64,000 nucleotides of DNA from Albugo candida (taxonomy: Eukaryota > Oomycota > Peronosporomycetes > Albuginales > Albuginaceae). The translations under genes and the position numbers were made by a program. The stretch lies in contig CAJNAR010000043.1 in assembly GCA_905220665.1 (NCBI GenBank), positions 1 to 64,000 of the forward strand, in the 5' to 3' direction. Numbering within the stretch: the first letter of the stretch is position 1; the number at the start of each line of letters is the position of its first letter. Shown here piece after piece: positions 1 to 11,559 of the stretch. The notes beneath the pieces were generated by a model. The model did not search any database. It was not told the origin of the DNA and was given only the letters and a program-made list of their open reading frames with translations.

Positions 1-410
1 AACCCTAAACCCTAAACCCTAAACCCTAAACCCTAAACCCTAAAACCCTAAACCCTAAACCCTAAACCCTAAACCCTAAACCCTAAACCCTAAACCCTAA
101 ACCCTAAACCCTAAACCCTAAACCCTAAACCCTAAACCCTAAACCCTAAACCCTAAACCCTAAACCCTAAACCCTAAACCCTAAACCCTAAACCCTAAAC
201 CCTAAACCCTAAACCCTAAACCCTAAACCCTAAACCCTAAACCCTAAACCCTAAACCCTAAACCCTAAACCCTAAACCCTAAACCCTAAACCCTAAACCC
301 TAAACCCTAAACCCTAAACCCTAAACCCTAAACCCTAAACCCTAAACCCTAAACCCTAAACCCTAAACCCTAAACCCTAAACCCTAAACCCTAAACCCTA
401 AACCCTAAAC
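1..410. repeat. Telomere, (CCCTAAA)n
   Basis: Uninterrupted head-to-tail CCCTAAA units, about 58 copies, form the first 410 bases. One unit near 41-48 carries an extra A (a TTTTAGGG variant on the G-rich strand). The array stops abruptly at a GGAGAACTAG sequence. The C-rich strand reads 5' to 3' from the left edge, which is the orientation of a true left chromosome end rather than an interstitial array. The repeat type is shared by plants, many algae and stramenopiles. Confidence 0.98.
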
Positions 411-660
411 GGAGAACTAGAAAAATCAGAAATATTACTGTAATAAAAAGCAGTGTCATAAATCACTTTAAATCTTGTAGAAAAGTAAACATAATAAGTA
501 ATACATTATTACTGTTTTTTCTAAAAGCTGATTATTATTTCACTACTGAGCCCATAATGAAAAATTCATCTCATCATATACAAAATAGATTAAAGGCTAA
601 CTGAACTTTTTCTTTATTTTAATCTAGTAGAAACTAGAAATAATCACGAAGAAATCACTT
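411..660 (-). repeat. Telomere-adjacent AT-rich subtelomeric repeat, copy A
   Basis: Read on the reverse strand, this stretch contains the motifs ATTTCTGATT, CTAGTTTCTACTAGATT and AAATAAAGAAAAAGTTCAGTT, with TTTATTACAGTAATATT between them. The same motifs recur on the plus strand at about 36,430-36,758 and 63,300-63,720. The copy starts at the very last telomere unit, so it is the telomere-associated repeat of this end. No coding potential is seen. Confidence 0.8.
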
Positions 661-684
661 TTGAATTCGAACTAACTCAGCAAC

Positions 685-1486
685 ATGAGTTTGATTCTTC
701 CCATGTGGCGAACGCTATCCCGCCAGGAAGTTGTCAGAGCCCATGCCGACTCCCTGTATGAGTGGCTCTGTACTGACTAGGAAGTGCTGATGACCTTTCC
801 TACGACTCGCTTCCGAAGGTAGCTCCTTCAGAAAAGAGCAACAAGATTCATCGCATGAACTTTTTCCGGCTGCTGTTTTTACAGAAGCGACACAAAATGT
901 GTCCGGATGCGATCGTAGAAGCATGGAACAAGGAGTATGTCAAGTTGCATGAGGATTGGATGGGAAAACTGAAGGTTTGTGACAGTGAATGGATGCGACC
1001 TATCGACGGGTTGAAGTTCTATGTACACATTGGTTCAATTAGGGAGCGTATTCCTTGCGCTGTGCGATTGAAGTACACATGTCCACACTGCCCTGCAAGG
1101 GCACTGAAATTCAACCATGAACTTCGAGCCCATCCGTGCTACGAAATGTTGAGCACGCAACTTCTTACGGCAATTGGAAATTTGGACGATCTCTTTGCCC
1201 AATTCGCATTGGAACAACGTGAATTTCACGTTATTGTTTGATGGATCGCCGATCATTTGATGTTTTTTCGCTTGGCGTTTCGGAAATGAACGAAGCTACA
1301 TGCGATGTCAAAGCGATGCAGGCTGCATTTTCACGATGCGAGGAGGTGAGAAAATTGAAGGAACATGATCGGCAAGAAGCTTTGGCTCAACTCACAAGGT
1401 CGGTCAAGGAAACTGCTGATTTCATCAGGAGGTTGAAGCGCAAAGTAGATGATCTCGAGAATAGGTCCAAGCTTAAAAATGAATAA
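685..1486 (+). pseudogene. Unidentified gene next to the telomere, split over three frames
   Basis: Three protein-like open stretches follow one another in different frames: 685-780 (starts MSLILPMWRTLSRQEVV), 777-1241, and about 1241-1486. The middle piece includes CPHCPARALKFNHELRAHPC, a cluster of cysteines and histidines that does not fit the classical C2H2 finger spacing. The last piece is charged and heptad-like (EALAQLTRSVKETADF, then RRLKRKVDDLENR), which looks like a coiled coil. Stop codons close each piece where the next frame opens, which suggests frameshifts near 780 and 1241; short introns are a less likely alternative. No family is recognised. It is the first gene-like sequence inside the telomere. 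Confidence 0.45.
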
Positions 1487-3185
1487 GAGAAAACCTTACA
1501 TGTTTATATTATATTTTCCAAAATTGAAGCTAACTCATGATACATTATGGGAAGACAGCATGGAATGAATGTAATTGAAGCTACTAAATGAGTTATGGCT
1601 TCTTAGATTATGATAACCAAAACGAAGAACACAAGAAGCTTCGGTGGTGGCGTAACAGACTATCATCCTGTGTTGACTTGACCAAAAACTACTTCAACAC
1701 CTATAAGATCGGATGAATCCAATATGGTAGGTTTGTACTACACTGGCGTGGAATGTAAAGCTGATTACGACGGATTAAATAAACGATAATAATCACTATG
1801 TAAGAGGTTGCTTCATACCCACACAGTCTTTGATCCCATCACATCTCGTCTGTTTATATAATGTCGGTAAGAGCTCCATAATACCTTAAATGTAGATATG
1901 ACGACTCCACATGCGATAAACTTCCATTTAGACTCCTGGTTGTCGAAATGAATGGTTTCAACGCATAAATTAGGATCAGGCACATCTCTCCCCGCTGATG
2001 TGAATATTGCTTGCACACTGAATCGTGTGATAAACAACCAAGTCCGTTTGGCTTGCTCAATCAAACAAAACTGAAGCAAGTCCATTTCGAGCGCGTGATG
2101 ATTGTAATGAATGTATAGCCCATACACGCACTTCCATTTTACTACGCAACAAAATCAGTCGTTTAATTTCCCATTTGCTCTACAGTGGATCACCTTGCAA
2201 ATAGTTTCATAATTTCTCGATTCAGGCATCCAAAGGCGTTAAGTTCCTCGGTGCTGTTACCAAAAATCAGCCAGTTCTAGACAGATGAGCTGTCATCTTC
2301 ATCTCCGTCGTAGGATGTATATACAAAAGCTGCAAGAAGATCGCTTCCATCACAAAATTTGCTATCTTTGTTATTTTGATCCATTGAGCTTGAGAAGGAA
2401 CCACAACCTTCCGTCATTATCCTTTTCGCTACTTATATCTGCGAAGCAAAATGACATAATAACGATTACTAGAATATGATTTCCGATTGCGTAATAATGA
2501 CATTTTTTGAAGCCTTACGATTGCATCAAGATAATAGTTGGAGGTGCTTCTTTAGTTTCTTCCGTTATGATTTAATTTCAAAATCAAATATGAAAAATAT
2601 ATATACACGAATTCAATCAAACTCGCCGTACCGGACACGCGACCGATGTATATATGCACCGAAGCAGATACTCAAGTTTTTTTTGACCTTGGACGCACCG
2701 CCGCTTAAGTCTCTAGCAATGTCGACTAAAGCAAGACGAGCTTGCCACCTACAAATCATCTGAGTAGCGTCAAATATGGCTTCTTAGGCGTGTCTATCAT
2801 TTAAAGATCCGTAGTATATGTGTATAGTTGAAAGTCATTATCATGACTGAACTTGTGACAACACTGCTAGAAAGCGGCATCATCACTACATTGGAAGAAG
2901 GTACAACAGTTCTTGCGTCACGAAACGCAATACTTTCTCACGTCACTCTAATTCTCTGATTGCGGCTCAAGGGTTAAATTGACTTACTCAGTCGATTGCC
3001 ATCTCAAATGGTATTGCTCATTTCGTTTTGAAACCGTCCTAAATGCGAAGCCGTTATCCCTTTCATCGTTTTCTGATCGGATCGGAAGACACATTTGTCA
3101 CGAAGGACCTCCATGAGCGGAGGTCAAATTCCATTTAGGTGATGCTTGTTAGCCAAACAGAAATATATAAATTTATACAAATCCG
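1487..3185. other. Intergenic or fully decayed sequence
   Basis: Only short, low-information open frames occur here on both strands (for example 1813-2127 on the minus strand and 2476-2763 on the plus strand). None shows a recognisable motif or a codon pattern that continues into a neighbouring frame. AT-rich tracts lie around 1490-1800 and 2400-2640. I see no supported gene. Confidence 0.6.
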
Positions 3186-3189
3186 CTGT

Positions 3190-4222
3190 TCATGAAGTCA
3201 GGCTTCGCACGAAACGAAGTTTTTCAACATGAGCTTCGCTCGTCATACCTTTGATTTCGTTTATGCGTTCGGGAAGCTTCCGCAAGGGCGCACTCTCGGC
3301 GGCACGGAGCAACGTGTTACTGAATTCGCGAATCATCAATTGGAAAAGCTCCGCCATCAGGTCAAACGAAGCCTTCAATCTCCTCGTTCAACTTCTTCGA
3401 CTTCTTGATCTTCTTCTCTTCTTTCACGGTACTGTCTCATCCATATTCAAGTTTTTGGATATCATGGTTGGTATCTGATAATTCTAGCACATTCTCGTGA
3501 AACGCTTCCTCAAGACTGTCATGTAATTCCTGTCCATCGCTAGCCGCAAGATGTATTTTACTTCTTTTATCGTGTTCATCCGACACTTTTGTACACTATT
3601 CAACCACATCAAAATGTTATTTTTCATATTCACCTTTCTCTGACACAATCCGACCCCATATTGCATGCATGATCACTTTATCCACCTCAACAATTTGTAA
3701 ATCTATCGGGAAAGACGACTCCATCACAAAAGGAAGCGAGCATCCAGCACTCCATGTTGAAAAGATGTCTTTTTCGACTCTACCTGTGCAATTGAGATTC
3801 CACCAGCGAAATTCTCAGCTCCACGTCTTGATCTTTGGGATGGCGAAGACCTTCTGAATATAGTCAAACTTATTTTTGAAGCATGCTTATTGTCGTCAGC
3901 AAACATGTCGACCAAACTAAACACACCAATCTACTTTGGCTATGGAATCTAAGGATCAACAGTGTTGCACGAGAAAGAGTGAGGGTGATATAGGCGGTGA
4001 TTTTTCTTACTATGCAAGCATTCTGTGAGTCGTTCAAGCTCAGAGACGACTTTTATCAAATACAATTCATCTACTAATGAACGTTCGTTTCAAAAGACTT
4101 CACTGGTCGGACCAATTCTACTTGATCGAGCCACAGCTTTCTCGTCGAGCGCATCGATATCCTGCCATTTTCCATCGATAGAAGAAGCGTTGAATAATAG
4201 TATAATCATTTATAACAGCTAA
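3190..4222 (-). pseudogene. Unidentified minus-strand gene remnant
   Basis: Read downward from about 4,220, the minus strand gives protein-like stretches in shifting frames: WQDIDALDEKAVARSS then VVSELERLTECLH (about 4,190-4,030), MFSLVDMFADDNKHAS (3,924-3,724), and EKIKKSKKLNEEIEG-type charged sequence running into MKASFDLMAELFQLMIREF and LRKLPERINEIKG (3,440-3,190). The sequence is acidic/basic and helical in character. Several stops separate the pieces. No family is recognised, and the pieces may not all belong to one gene. Confidence 0.3.
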
Positions 4223-4379
4223 TTTGAGCTACCGATGCTGGAATTCTAGATCACTATGGAATAGATTAAGGCTAACGCCCTAGATGGAGACAAATCACAT
4301 CATGACGTCATTCCGCTATGAGGATCAATGTATAGCTATTGACTGAAGAGTGGGCTCGGTATAAGTTATCTGGCACTTT

Positions 4380-5690
4380 TTCTTGTATTAAGACAGGTAG
4401 TGCCTTCTCATTTCTCCATGATAGGTGTTGACAGTCGCGTTTTTGCGTATTGTGTGATAGCGATTGATGAGGAAGAGTGGGTAGGTGACGATGAAAAGAT
4501 CATGGAGCAGTACGCTCAGAGGTAAATGAGCACCTATAGAGATGGATCCAATATAGTCACTCTTGCGCATACCGCAATCAATCAAAGTCGTGTATTTCAT
4601 TTTTGTCAGAAAATCCTTCAAGGTATCCTGATTTTTTTTTCCAGACTTCACCAATGTGATCGATTATTTCTTCCTCGTAATCAAACTTTCTATGCAGATG
4701 GCTACTTTGCGACGATGCGAATCTTTGTGACGATGCGAAGACGCGTTTGGAATGCTCTCAATAGTCTGATTCAAATTGCACATTGTAAAGGTTCGTCGAT
4801 CGATGCTGAGAGTCTCGCAATTTTTTTTCAGCGGCTGGCAATAGTTTCATCGGACGCTGTTGCGATGTTACATAATCTCTGTACCAATTATGAACATTCT
4901 TCGACAGGATCACTTCTACAGATATAAGATGCCAATAGTGTGGACACTGTATACGAAAACAGTAATCAGCATAGCATCAGGTGAAACATCTCTGGTTGAC
5001 AGTAGAAATGATGCAAGCCGACTTGAGTAACAGATTTCGGTATCGCCAGTGAGATCAAGACATCAGTCGAAGCATCTTGGAATACGTTCTAGTTGATATC
5101 GGCCTACCATAAGCGCATGGGCCGGATCAAGATATGAGGCTCGTGCCAGCATTTTCTCGCGTCTCACTACTTCAGCGGATGAGATAATTCAAATAGACGA
5201 GAGCTGGTGTTTGATTTTCTGCTTCCACTGTCGATGGGTTCAAGCCGACACAAGTACCAAATAAACACCGCGTACATTCCGAGGCTTCACAATGGACTAT
5301 TCACGTACACTGACATCTATCGCCTTTAAAGCGCCATCTTGTACAAAATATTCAACACATGCACTACCAGATATATCGAACTGAAAAACTTTAGCAAGCG
5401 GTCCCTCTGTTCGGTCTCGCCGTCGGTGATTCAATTCATTGTTTGGTCTCACCTATCAGAAGTTGCTGTACTCGATAGCACTTGCTTGAAGATCATTTCG
5501 GAAACTTTCGAGATATCTTCTGATACAGATTTCGACTGCAATTGCAGGACTCAAATTCGCCCCATATATAGTGATATCTTCATGTCTTATTAATGATCCG
5601 TTGCTCTTACTCGTGAGAAGCTGACTCGGTAGAAACGCATTTACAGTCCTATCGTAGTCGGAGTTCCATTTCGACAATGAATAGACGAAA
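4380..5690 (-). pseudogene. Weak minus-strand protein-like remnants
   Basis: Fragments such as REKMLARASYLDPAHALM (about 5,170-5,110), AKVFQFDISGSACVEYFV (about 5,390) and VNAFLPSQLLTSKSNGS (5,640-5,590) share one minus-strand frame with few stops, which is more protein-like than the surroundings. The piece at 4,654-4,388 (VLLHDLFIVTYPLFLINR) is hydrophobic. I cannot assign a function or join the pieces with confidence. It could be one eroded gene or chance open frames. Confidence 0.22.
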
Positions 5691-5989
5691 ATGACCTATA
5701 GAAATCGCTTGCGTTACGTTTTCTTTTGTCAGATGAACATGTAATGAGATTTCCACCAAGTTTTGACGAGAAATAGGACCAAATTCTGAGTACCACAAGT
5801 CAAAGGCAAGCCATCATCGTTAAGTGGAACTTTGCCACAGCTCAACTCGTTTGATCATTGCTCGCTGTTTTATCTATCTCAGTAAATTACGGGGAAGACA
5901 ACACGTGAGGTACGCCTACGCATTCAGTTTATTATCAAACAGAGATCCATTCGGCAAGAAGCGAGTGATTGCTTCTTGCTACACAAGTG

Positions 5990-7890
5990 GAATTCACTAA
6001 TGACGCTGCTCATACTTTACAATGTAACAGGATGCTGACATGTTAAGTATTCTTCTGGTTGTTTTCTATTGATGGAGCAAGTGTTGATATTATTATTGTA
6101 CGCATATATATTAGACACGAGATATAAGTCGCAGTATTTACAGACGCTAGTGTTTAAAAGAGCATAATACAAAACTAGTCGAAGTATGAAACAAAAAAGT
6201 GAACCGAATGATGGGAGCGTTAGTACATCAGAAGGCTGGATATTATATTCAGAAGATGGAGGAAATGTTAATGTCACAATCACATGGACGCATATTAGAT
6301 ACTAGAGGTAATATAAGCGTAGTGTTGACGACCGGTAGTGATTAAGAAGAGTTTTATACAATAAGTAGTCAAAGTATAAAAGAATAATGTGAATCCATCG
6401 ATGGAGGCGTTAGTACCTAAGTAGTGCTAAATATTATACCAACAGATGTTGCAAGTGTTGATCTAATCAACGCATACAGGTATATTTGATACTGGAGGAA
6501 GTATACGTCGTCGTACTCCCAAACGCTTCTGATTGAGTGGCATTTAAAACAAAAACCACTCAAAGTATAAATCAATAAAGGGATTCATGCGATGGGGGCG
6601 TCAGTATACATGTACAGCTAGATAGTATAAAGAAAGTCTTAATGTTATGAGGGCATCTACGTATATTTGACAATGTCACAAGTCTTAATATTGACGAATA
6701 CTAGTGAGAAGGAAAATAAGGAAAAAGTAAAAAAGCTAATCAAAGTATGAAATAGTAAAGGGAATACGATGATGGGGCGTAGCATAAGTAAAGCTAGATA
6801 CTACATCAGAAATTAGACAAAGTGGTGTAGTTATGCACGTATGCAGGTATATTAGACACTTGGAATAAGTCGTAGTATGCACTAGCGCTGAAGAACTTAA
6901 TACAGAAACTAGTCAAAGTATGAAACAATAAAGGAAATCTTGTGATGGTAAAGGTAGATATTACATCAGAAGATAGACAAAGTGCTGCTGTTATAAACGT
7001 ATGCAGTTATATCAGACACTTGAGGTAATATAAGTCGTAGTATACACGAACGCTCGTCATTAAAAACAACAACTAATTAAAGTGTAAACAATAAAGGGAA
7101 TCTTGTGATGGGGGCGTGATTATATATGTACAGCTACAATATAACAATCAGACAGAAGAAGTGTTGATTTTATACACGTATATACGTATATCAGAGACTG
7201 GAGGTAATGTAAGTCGTACTTTACATGAACGCTTGTGATTTAGAAGGAATGTGTGCATAAACTGATCAGAGTATAAATTAATAAAGGGATCGTAGGGTGG
7301 GGGCGTTATCAAAACGTAAAAGCTTGATATTTATCAGAATTTGCTGAAGTGTTGGTGTTAAAAACGTATACACGTACACAAATAGAGGTACAAGTAGCAT
7401 TACTGTTCACGAATGGTAGTGATTAAGAATGACTTGTAATAAAAACGTATCAAAGTATGAAAAATGTACGGATTGTATGATAGGAACGTAAGCACATCAG
7501 TAAGACAAGACAATGTATCAGAAAATAATGGAACTACTGCTGATGTGATAGAACGTATGCACGTATTAAACAATGGAGGGAATGTAAGTCTGCCATTTCA
7601 CAAACTCTAGTAAGTACGAAGAATATGAAATAAAACTAAATAAAGTATAAAACAAGGAAGGGAATAGTATCACGGGGGTGTGAGAACACAAGTAAAGCGA
7701 TAAATTATATCATCAGATAGAAGTGTTAATATTATACACACATATACGTATATTAGAGACTGGTGGTAACATAAGTCGTAGTATTCACAAACGCTTGTAA
7801 TGAAGACGGATTTGATACAAAACCTGATCAAAGTATGAAACAATAAAGGGAATCGTATGATGAGGGCACTAACGTATAAAATAAACTTAG
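5990..7890 (+). repeat. Degenerate ~188-bp tandem satellite, about 10 copies
   Basis: An anchor of the form CAAAGTATGAAACAATAAAGG, degenerate between copies, is followed by GATGGGGGCGT-like sequence. It recurs at about 6181, 6370, 6561, 6741, 6914, 7077, 7267, 7451, 7641 and 7829. The spacings are 189, 191, 180, 173, 163, 190, 184, 190 and 188 bases. Between anchors every copy carries AGTGTTGAT, CACGTATATACGTATATTAGA, AATATAAGTCGTAGTAT and CACGAACGCT-like blocks. The array is AT-rich, non-coding and strongly diverged between copies. The period is close to nucleosome length, as in many subtelomeric and centromeric satellites. Confidence 0.85.
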
Positions 7891-7899
7891 GTACACTCT

Positions 7900-8880
7900 T
7901 TACGTGCATAAAAAAACTCGAGGAATCCTATAGTGTAAAATTAATGATTTGCCATCCATTATTTCGTGCCAGCCGATGTTGAATATTATGTTTGAATTGC
8001 TATCGATAGCGTTCATGCAATGCTTTACAAGAAAGTAAACCATCTTGCTCGCTGCTCCGTTTTCTGCTCGAACTATCGCTTGGACGGTAATAGTTCCGGA
8101 GCTGGGTCGAGTCTTCATTCTTCATTTCCTTGTCGATCAATCGCAAGGGAGACTCTCTATAGTTTTTCAATTCTCAGATCGCCTCTTTTTGATAAAAATT
8201 TAAATAAAACTGCTAAGCGACACGAATTGAATTGCAGATCTCAATTCAATGCTTTAACGCTGCATACTTCCTCATTACCACGACTACGGGAACATCCTCT
8301 TCCATTTTAACTTTTTGGCACATACAGCCAGACGGATACACGAGTTTCATGAGACGTAGAGGATCGCAGTATCGACCGCAGCTTCGTGAGAGTGATTCCA
8401 TTAGGAACCAGCCATCTTCGCGTTTAATTGTATCGATATGGCTGCGGTAGATCTCGACGCTACCGGTTTCTGATGAATACTCAACTCGCGAACTTTCCAT
8501 TCGCGAAACTTCCCCAAGTTTATCGATTGCTTCTGATCTTTCGGCTTGGAGATCAATGTGCAATAATTTTAATCCAGACATGCAGAAAAGACGATTTCGC
8601 TCGTCTGTGCCGTCAGCGCAATCATGTGGAGTCACATCACTTCTTCCGCCGTTGCGCCTTTGATTTGATCTGCTTTATATGCTCCTTTCGCTGCAACTTG
8701 AGCGGATGCTTCTGAATCTGACATCTTCAACAGCTGAAAAAATGGAGTTTCATGTATCGGTTGGATCTTCAAATCAGTGTCGATGCCTATTTGGGCTTCT
8801 AAACCTTCATAGCTCCAACAGCAGCTTCTTAGCAAAGCTCCGACTCCATAAGGCTATGATAAAATGTCCTGGCCACCTAT
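7900..8880 (-). pseudogene. Unidentified minus-strand protein remnant
   Basis: Minus-strand open stretches at 8,835-8,632 (includes FFQLLKMSDSEASAQVAAK), 8,635-8,246 (includes IDTIKREDGWFLMESL) and 8,118-7,900 (includes NIGWHEIMDGKSLILHYRIP) overlap or adjoin in changing frames. They read like a soluble, mixed-charge protein. The satellite array begins immediately beyond the low-coordinate end, so the gene may have been cut by it. No domain is recognised. The opposite strand is also partly open, so strand assignment is tentative. Confidence 0.3.
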
Positions 8881-9650
8881 TCATACCGATTTTTAAATGT
8901 TTATGATACTGTTCCGGACTACTCTTTAGGCGTGCCGTAACCAGCACAAATGATTGTAAAACTGGTCCTGCTTACTCTCGAAGCTCTAACGAACAAGCGT
9001 ATAACCCGTTAGAACTTCACTGACTCGTTTAGAACGTTGAGCACTCTCAAAATTCTCTTAGAAAGAGGTATTAGTACGAACAGCATCGAGTCTTATTCAT
9101 CGATTTGCACATGTATTAAATCCATAAAACCGCGATGTTCACATGCTCTAAATGCTTTAAACTCTTCGAACTTATGCTAGAGATTGAAAATTTAGATGAG
9201 AAAGGTGATCATTATGCCGTATTGTACATCAGATACTTTGATCATTCCGTAAACGAAAAGATATCCGGATATTTCATGCTGTAGTTAACGTATTTGAGTT
9301 TATGTTTCCATTGTTTAGTCACAAGACATCCCATTAGCTCTTACCCGTATAATATCATGGAAAGTACCACTCCCAGAGACCACATACGCTCAGGACATTT
9401 ACGGATCGAGATAAGCCGGTCTCTATCATACGTACTGAATACATCAAGAACGATGTATCCTTTCATTATTCCCCCCTTCTAAGGATGTCAATAGCCTGGA
9501 GTATCGCTAATGATAAAAATGGCAAAATCGGATTTTGTCCGTCTGCTGATCGAGATCTTTATATTATAGGCAATCGATAAGCGCGTATGTCAAATGAATG
9601 ACTGCTAAGCAAGTTGACAGCATCTCAAAGGAGTCATGGCATTGTTGTGG
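8881..9650. other. No supported gene
   Basis: Stops are frequent in all six frames, and the only open frames (for example 9,294-9,482) are short and featureless. I see no repeat and no recognisable protein motif. Confidence 0.6.
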
Positions 9651-9657
9651 ATACTAA

Positions 9658-11500
9658 TCACAACTCTATGAATTTTACCTTGACGTATTGCATTTCCTCA
9701 TTGAGAAAGCCTCGACTATTCAGCCGCTTTTCGAGCTCAAGCGATGCTTTCCTCAAATGATACGGCTGTAAGCTTCGGAGTGCCTCTGCCATTGCTGTTG
9801 ATATTGTAATACTCTCGTTGTGATAATATTGCACTAGACGAATAACCTCTGTACAATCTCCTACAACATTGGATGATTCGATGCCATTATATCGTACGCC
9901 TCGACCAGGACGGGAGGTAGGTGGCGAAAGGTTTTCCATGTTCCGAACAAGAAGCAGCAAGTAATCCTGAACCAGTCTAGTGAAACCTTAAGTAAGTACA
10001 TCATTGAGGATCACCCGACCCCATTCAATGAACATGCCAAGTTGCTGACAGCTTTGCAACGCTATCGTGTAAACGTTTCCGTTGGGTTCGATTATTCAAA
10101 GATGCGTAATATTTTTTCCATCACATCTTTTGTGAAAGGAAATTCCGTTTTTGATGATGCTGCCAACGTTGGGATGTTTGCTCATTCAAGGAATCCCTCG
10201 CACATAAATTTGGATGATGTATCTGTAGCAATTCCATTGTTTCGTTTAGCCATTAAAAACCATGGAAAAATGAGCAACCTGAGCGATATGTGTTGGTGGT
10301 TGTATGGCTTCGGTCACATGCACTGCTCCGATTTTTGTACACAAAAACAGTTGTCAAGGATGCACCACCATGTGAATTGCATACACATTACAGTACTTGA
10401 CGTACTAAGTCTTTGTCAGCACTGCCATCGATAAATTTTGACGCATTGCTCAGGCTGGGAGGTTTTCAAGTAAACATTGACGACATCTTAGGTTGTGCAG
10501 GCATTCACGGCAGCAAACTGGTCTTTTGTGGCTCGCATCCGATCTGCTAAATCTGCTATTGCTAAGAAAATGAATATAGAAAATAGTTTCGGGCTTTAAC
10601 ATAATATTCAGTATTTGATGCATTTGCGACAAGCTGATTACGACTCGCCAGAATCTTGCCAAACAGTTCTTCTGTGAATGCGCTACAAAATTGGGGCTGT
10701 CAAAGCATAAAAAGCGATTTCGATGTCATATGTTTGCATGAGCTCATAGAAAGCAGAAAAAATATTCAAAACATGCTTTCAGACTCGTCGCTAAATATAG
10801 GGCTTCACTCGTCAATTCGTCGATTGGGTTGCCATACACTTGCAGCATTTCCGTACATGCAACCTCTGCTTCAAGTATATGTGACAAAGTATTTCTGCTA
10901 GACAAATATTTTCTTTGTGTACTCGCCAAATTTACTTTATGAAGGCGCATGTGCACTTGCATTTTCGCAGTGTACATTGACAGCGTGGTGGAAGACCAAC
11001 TTCTGCAGCGAGCTTCTTTGTTCACTTATATATGCTCAGTACGCTATCGAGACGATGTGCGGTCAGGAAGACCCGCATTGCATTCGACATGCCAATTAAA
11101 AGCTCTATAGTCAAAATAGTACTACACAGGAGTGCTTCTACCAATGCTTGTGCGATTTACCACTCTGATGATACATTCTCTATTAAACAGTCCAAGGCTT
11201 CCAAGTGCATACCACGAAGAGGATGCTGTAAATTACGCCTATGTACTTTTATCATCCAAGCTATGCTGCAGTCCCAAGCCTTGGCAGTCATAGATTTCAA
11301 GGATCCCGTATTGAAAGCAAGAATTTGCGTCTTTCAGCACATTGTCATCGACTGTTTTTGCGAGCCCTTTCATGTCTTCCCATTTATTGCAGTTTCCAAA
11401 AGCGTCGGTAGCTGCACGAATAATTGAATCGTTCAATCGTTTAGACAAAGTTCTGGACTCCGCGTTGAGTGTAAACATTCCGAAATCTCTTTCGGTCTAT
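9658..11500 (-). pseudogene. Decayed helical-repeat gene, possibly PPR-related
   Basis: The minus strand carries protein-like pieces in several frames. At 11,478-11,239 these include GNCNKWEDMKGLAKTVDD and ANSCFQYGILEIYDC. At about 11,180-11,040 there is AMRVFLTAHRLDSVLSIYK. At 11,025-10,744 there are EAEVACTEMLQVYG and EALYLATSLKACFEYF. At about 10,560-10,430 there is DVVNVYLKTSQPEQCVKIY, and at 9,960-9,658 SITISTAMAEALRSLQ and LRKASLELEKRLNSRGFL. Paired-helix wording such as RVFLTAHRLDSVLSIYK resembles pentatricopeptide units, and a clearer PPR gene lies directly upstream on the same strand. Whether this is its continuation or a second gene cannot be settled by eye. Confidence 0.35.
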
Positions 11501-11559
11501 CTTCACGAACTTCTGAGAAACGACTGACCACCTCAGTCAATAGCATTTCTTTTTGACTT

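Noticed and set aside
1074..1135. C2H2 zinc finger in the telomere-adjacent gene
   Set aside because: Cys-Cys and His-His are present, but the spacing (CxxC, eight residues, HxxxxH) does not fit the classical finger, so only a Cys/His cluster is stated.
5990..7890. CRISPR-like array
   Set aside because: Repeats are ~188 bp, degenerate throughout and without unique spacers; the organism is eukaryotic.
11239..11478. FAT domain of a PIKK kinase
   Set aside because: The wording WEDMKGLAKTVDD was compared with TOR/TRRAP FAT repeats, but the order of neighbouring motifs does not match and the PPR context on the same strand fits better.
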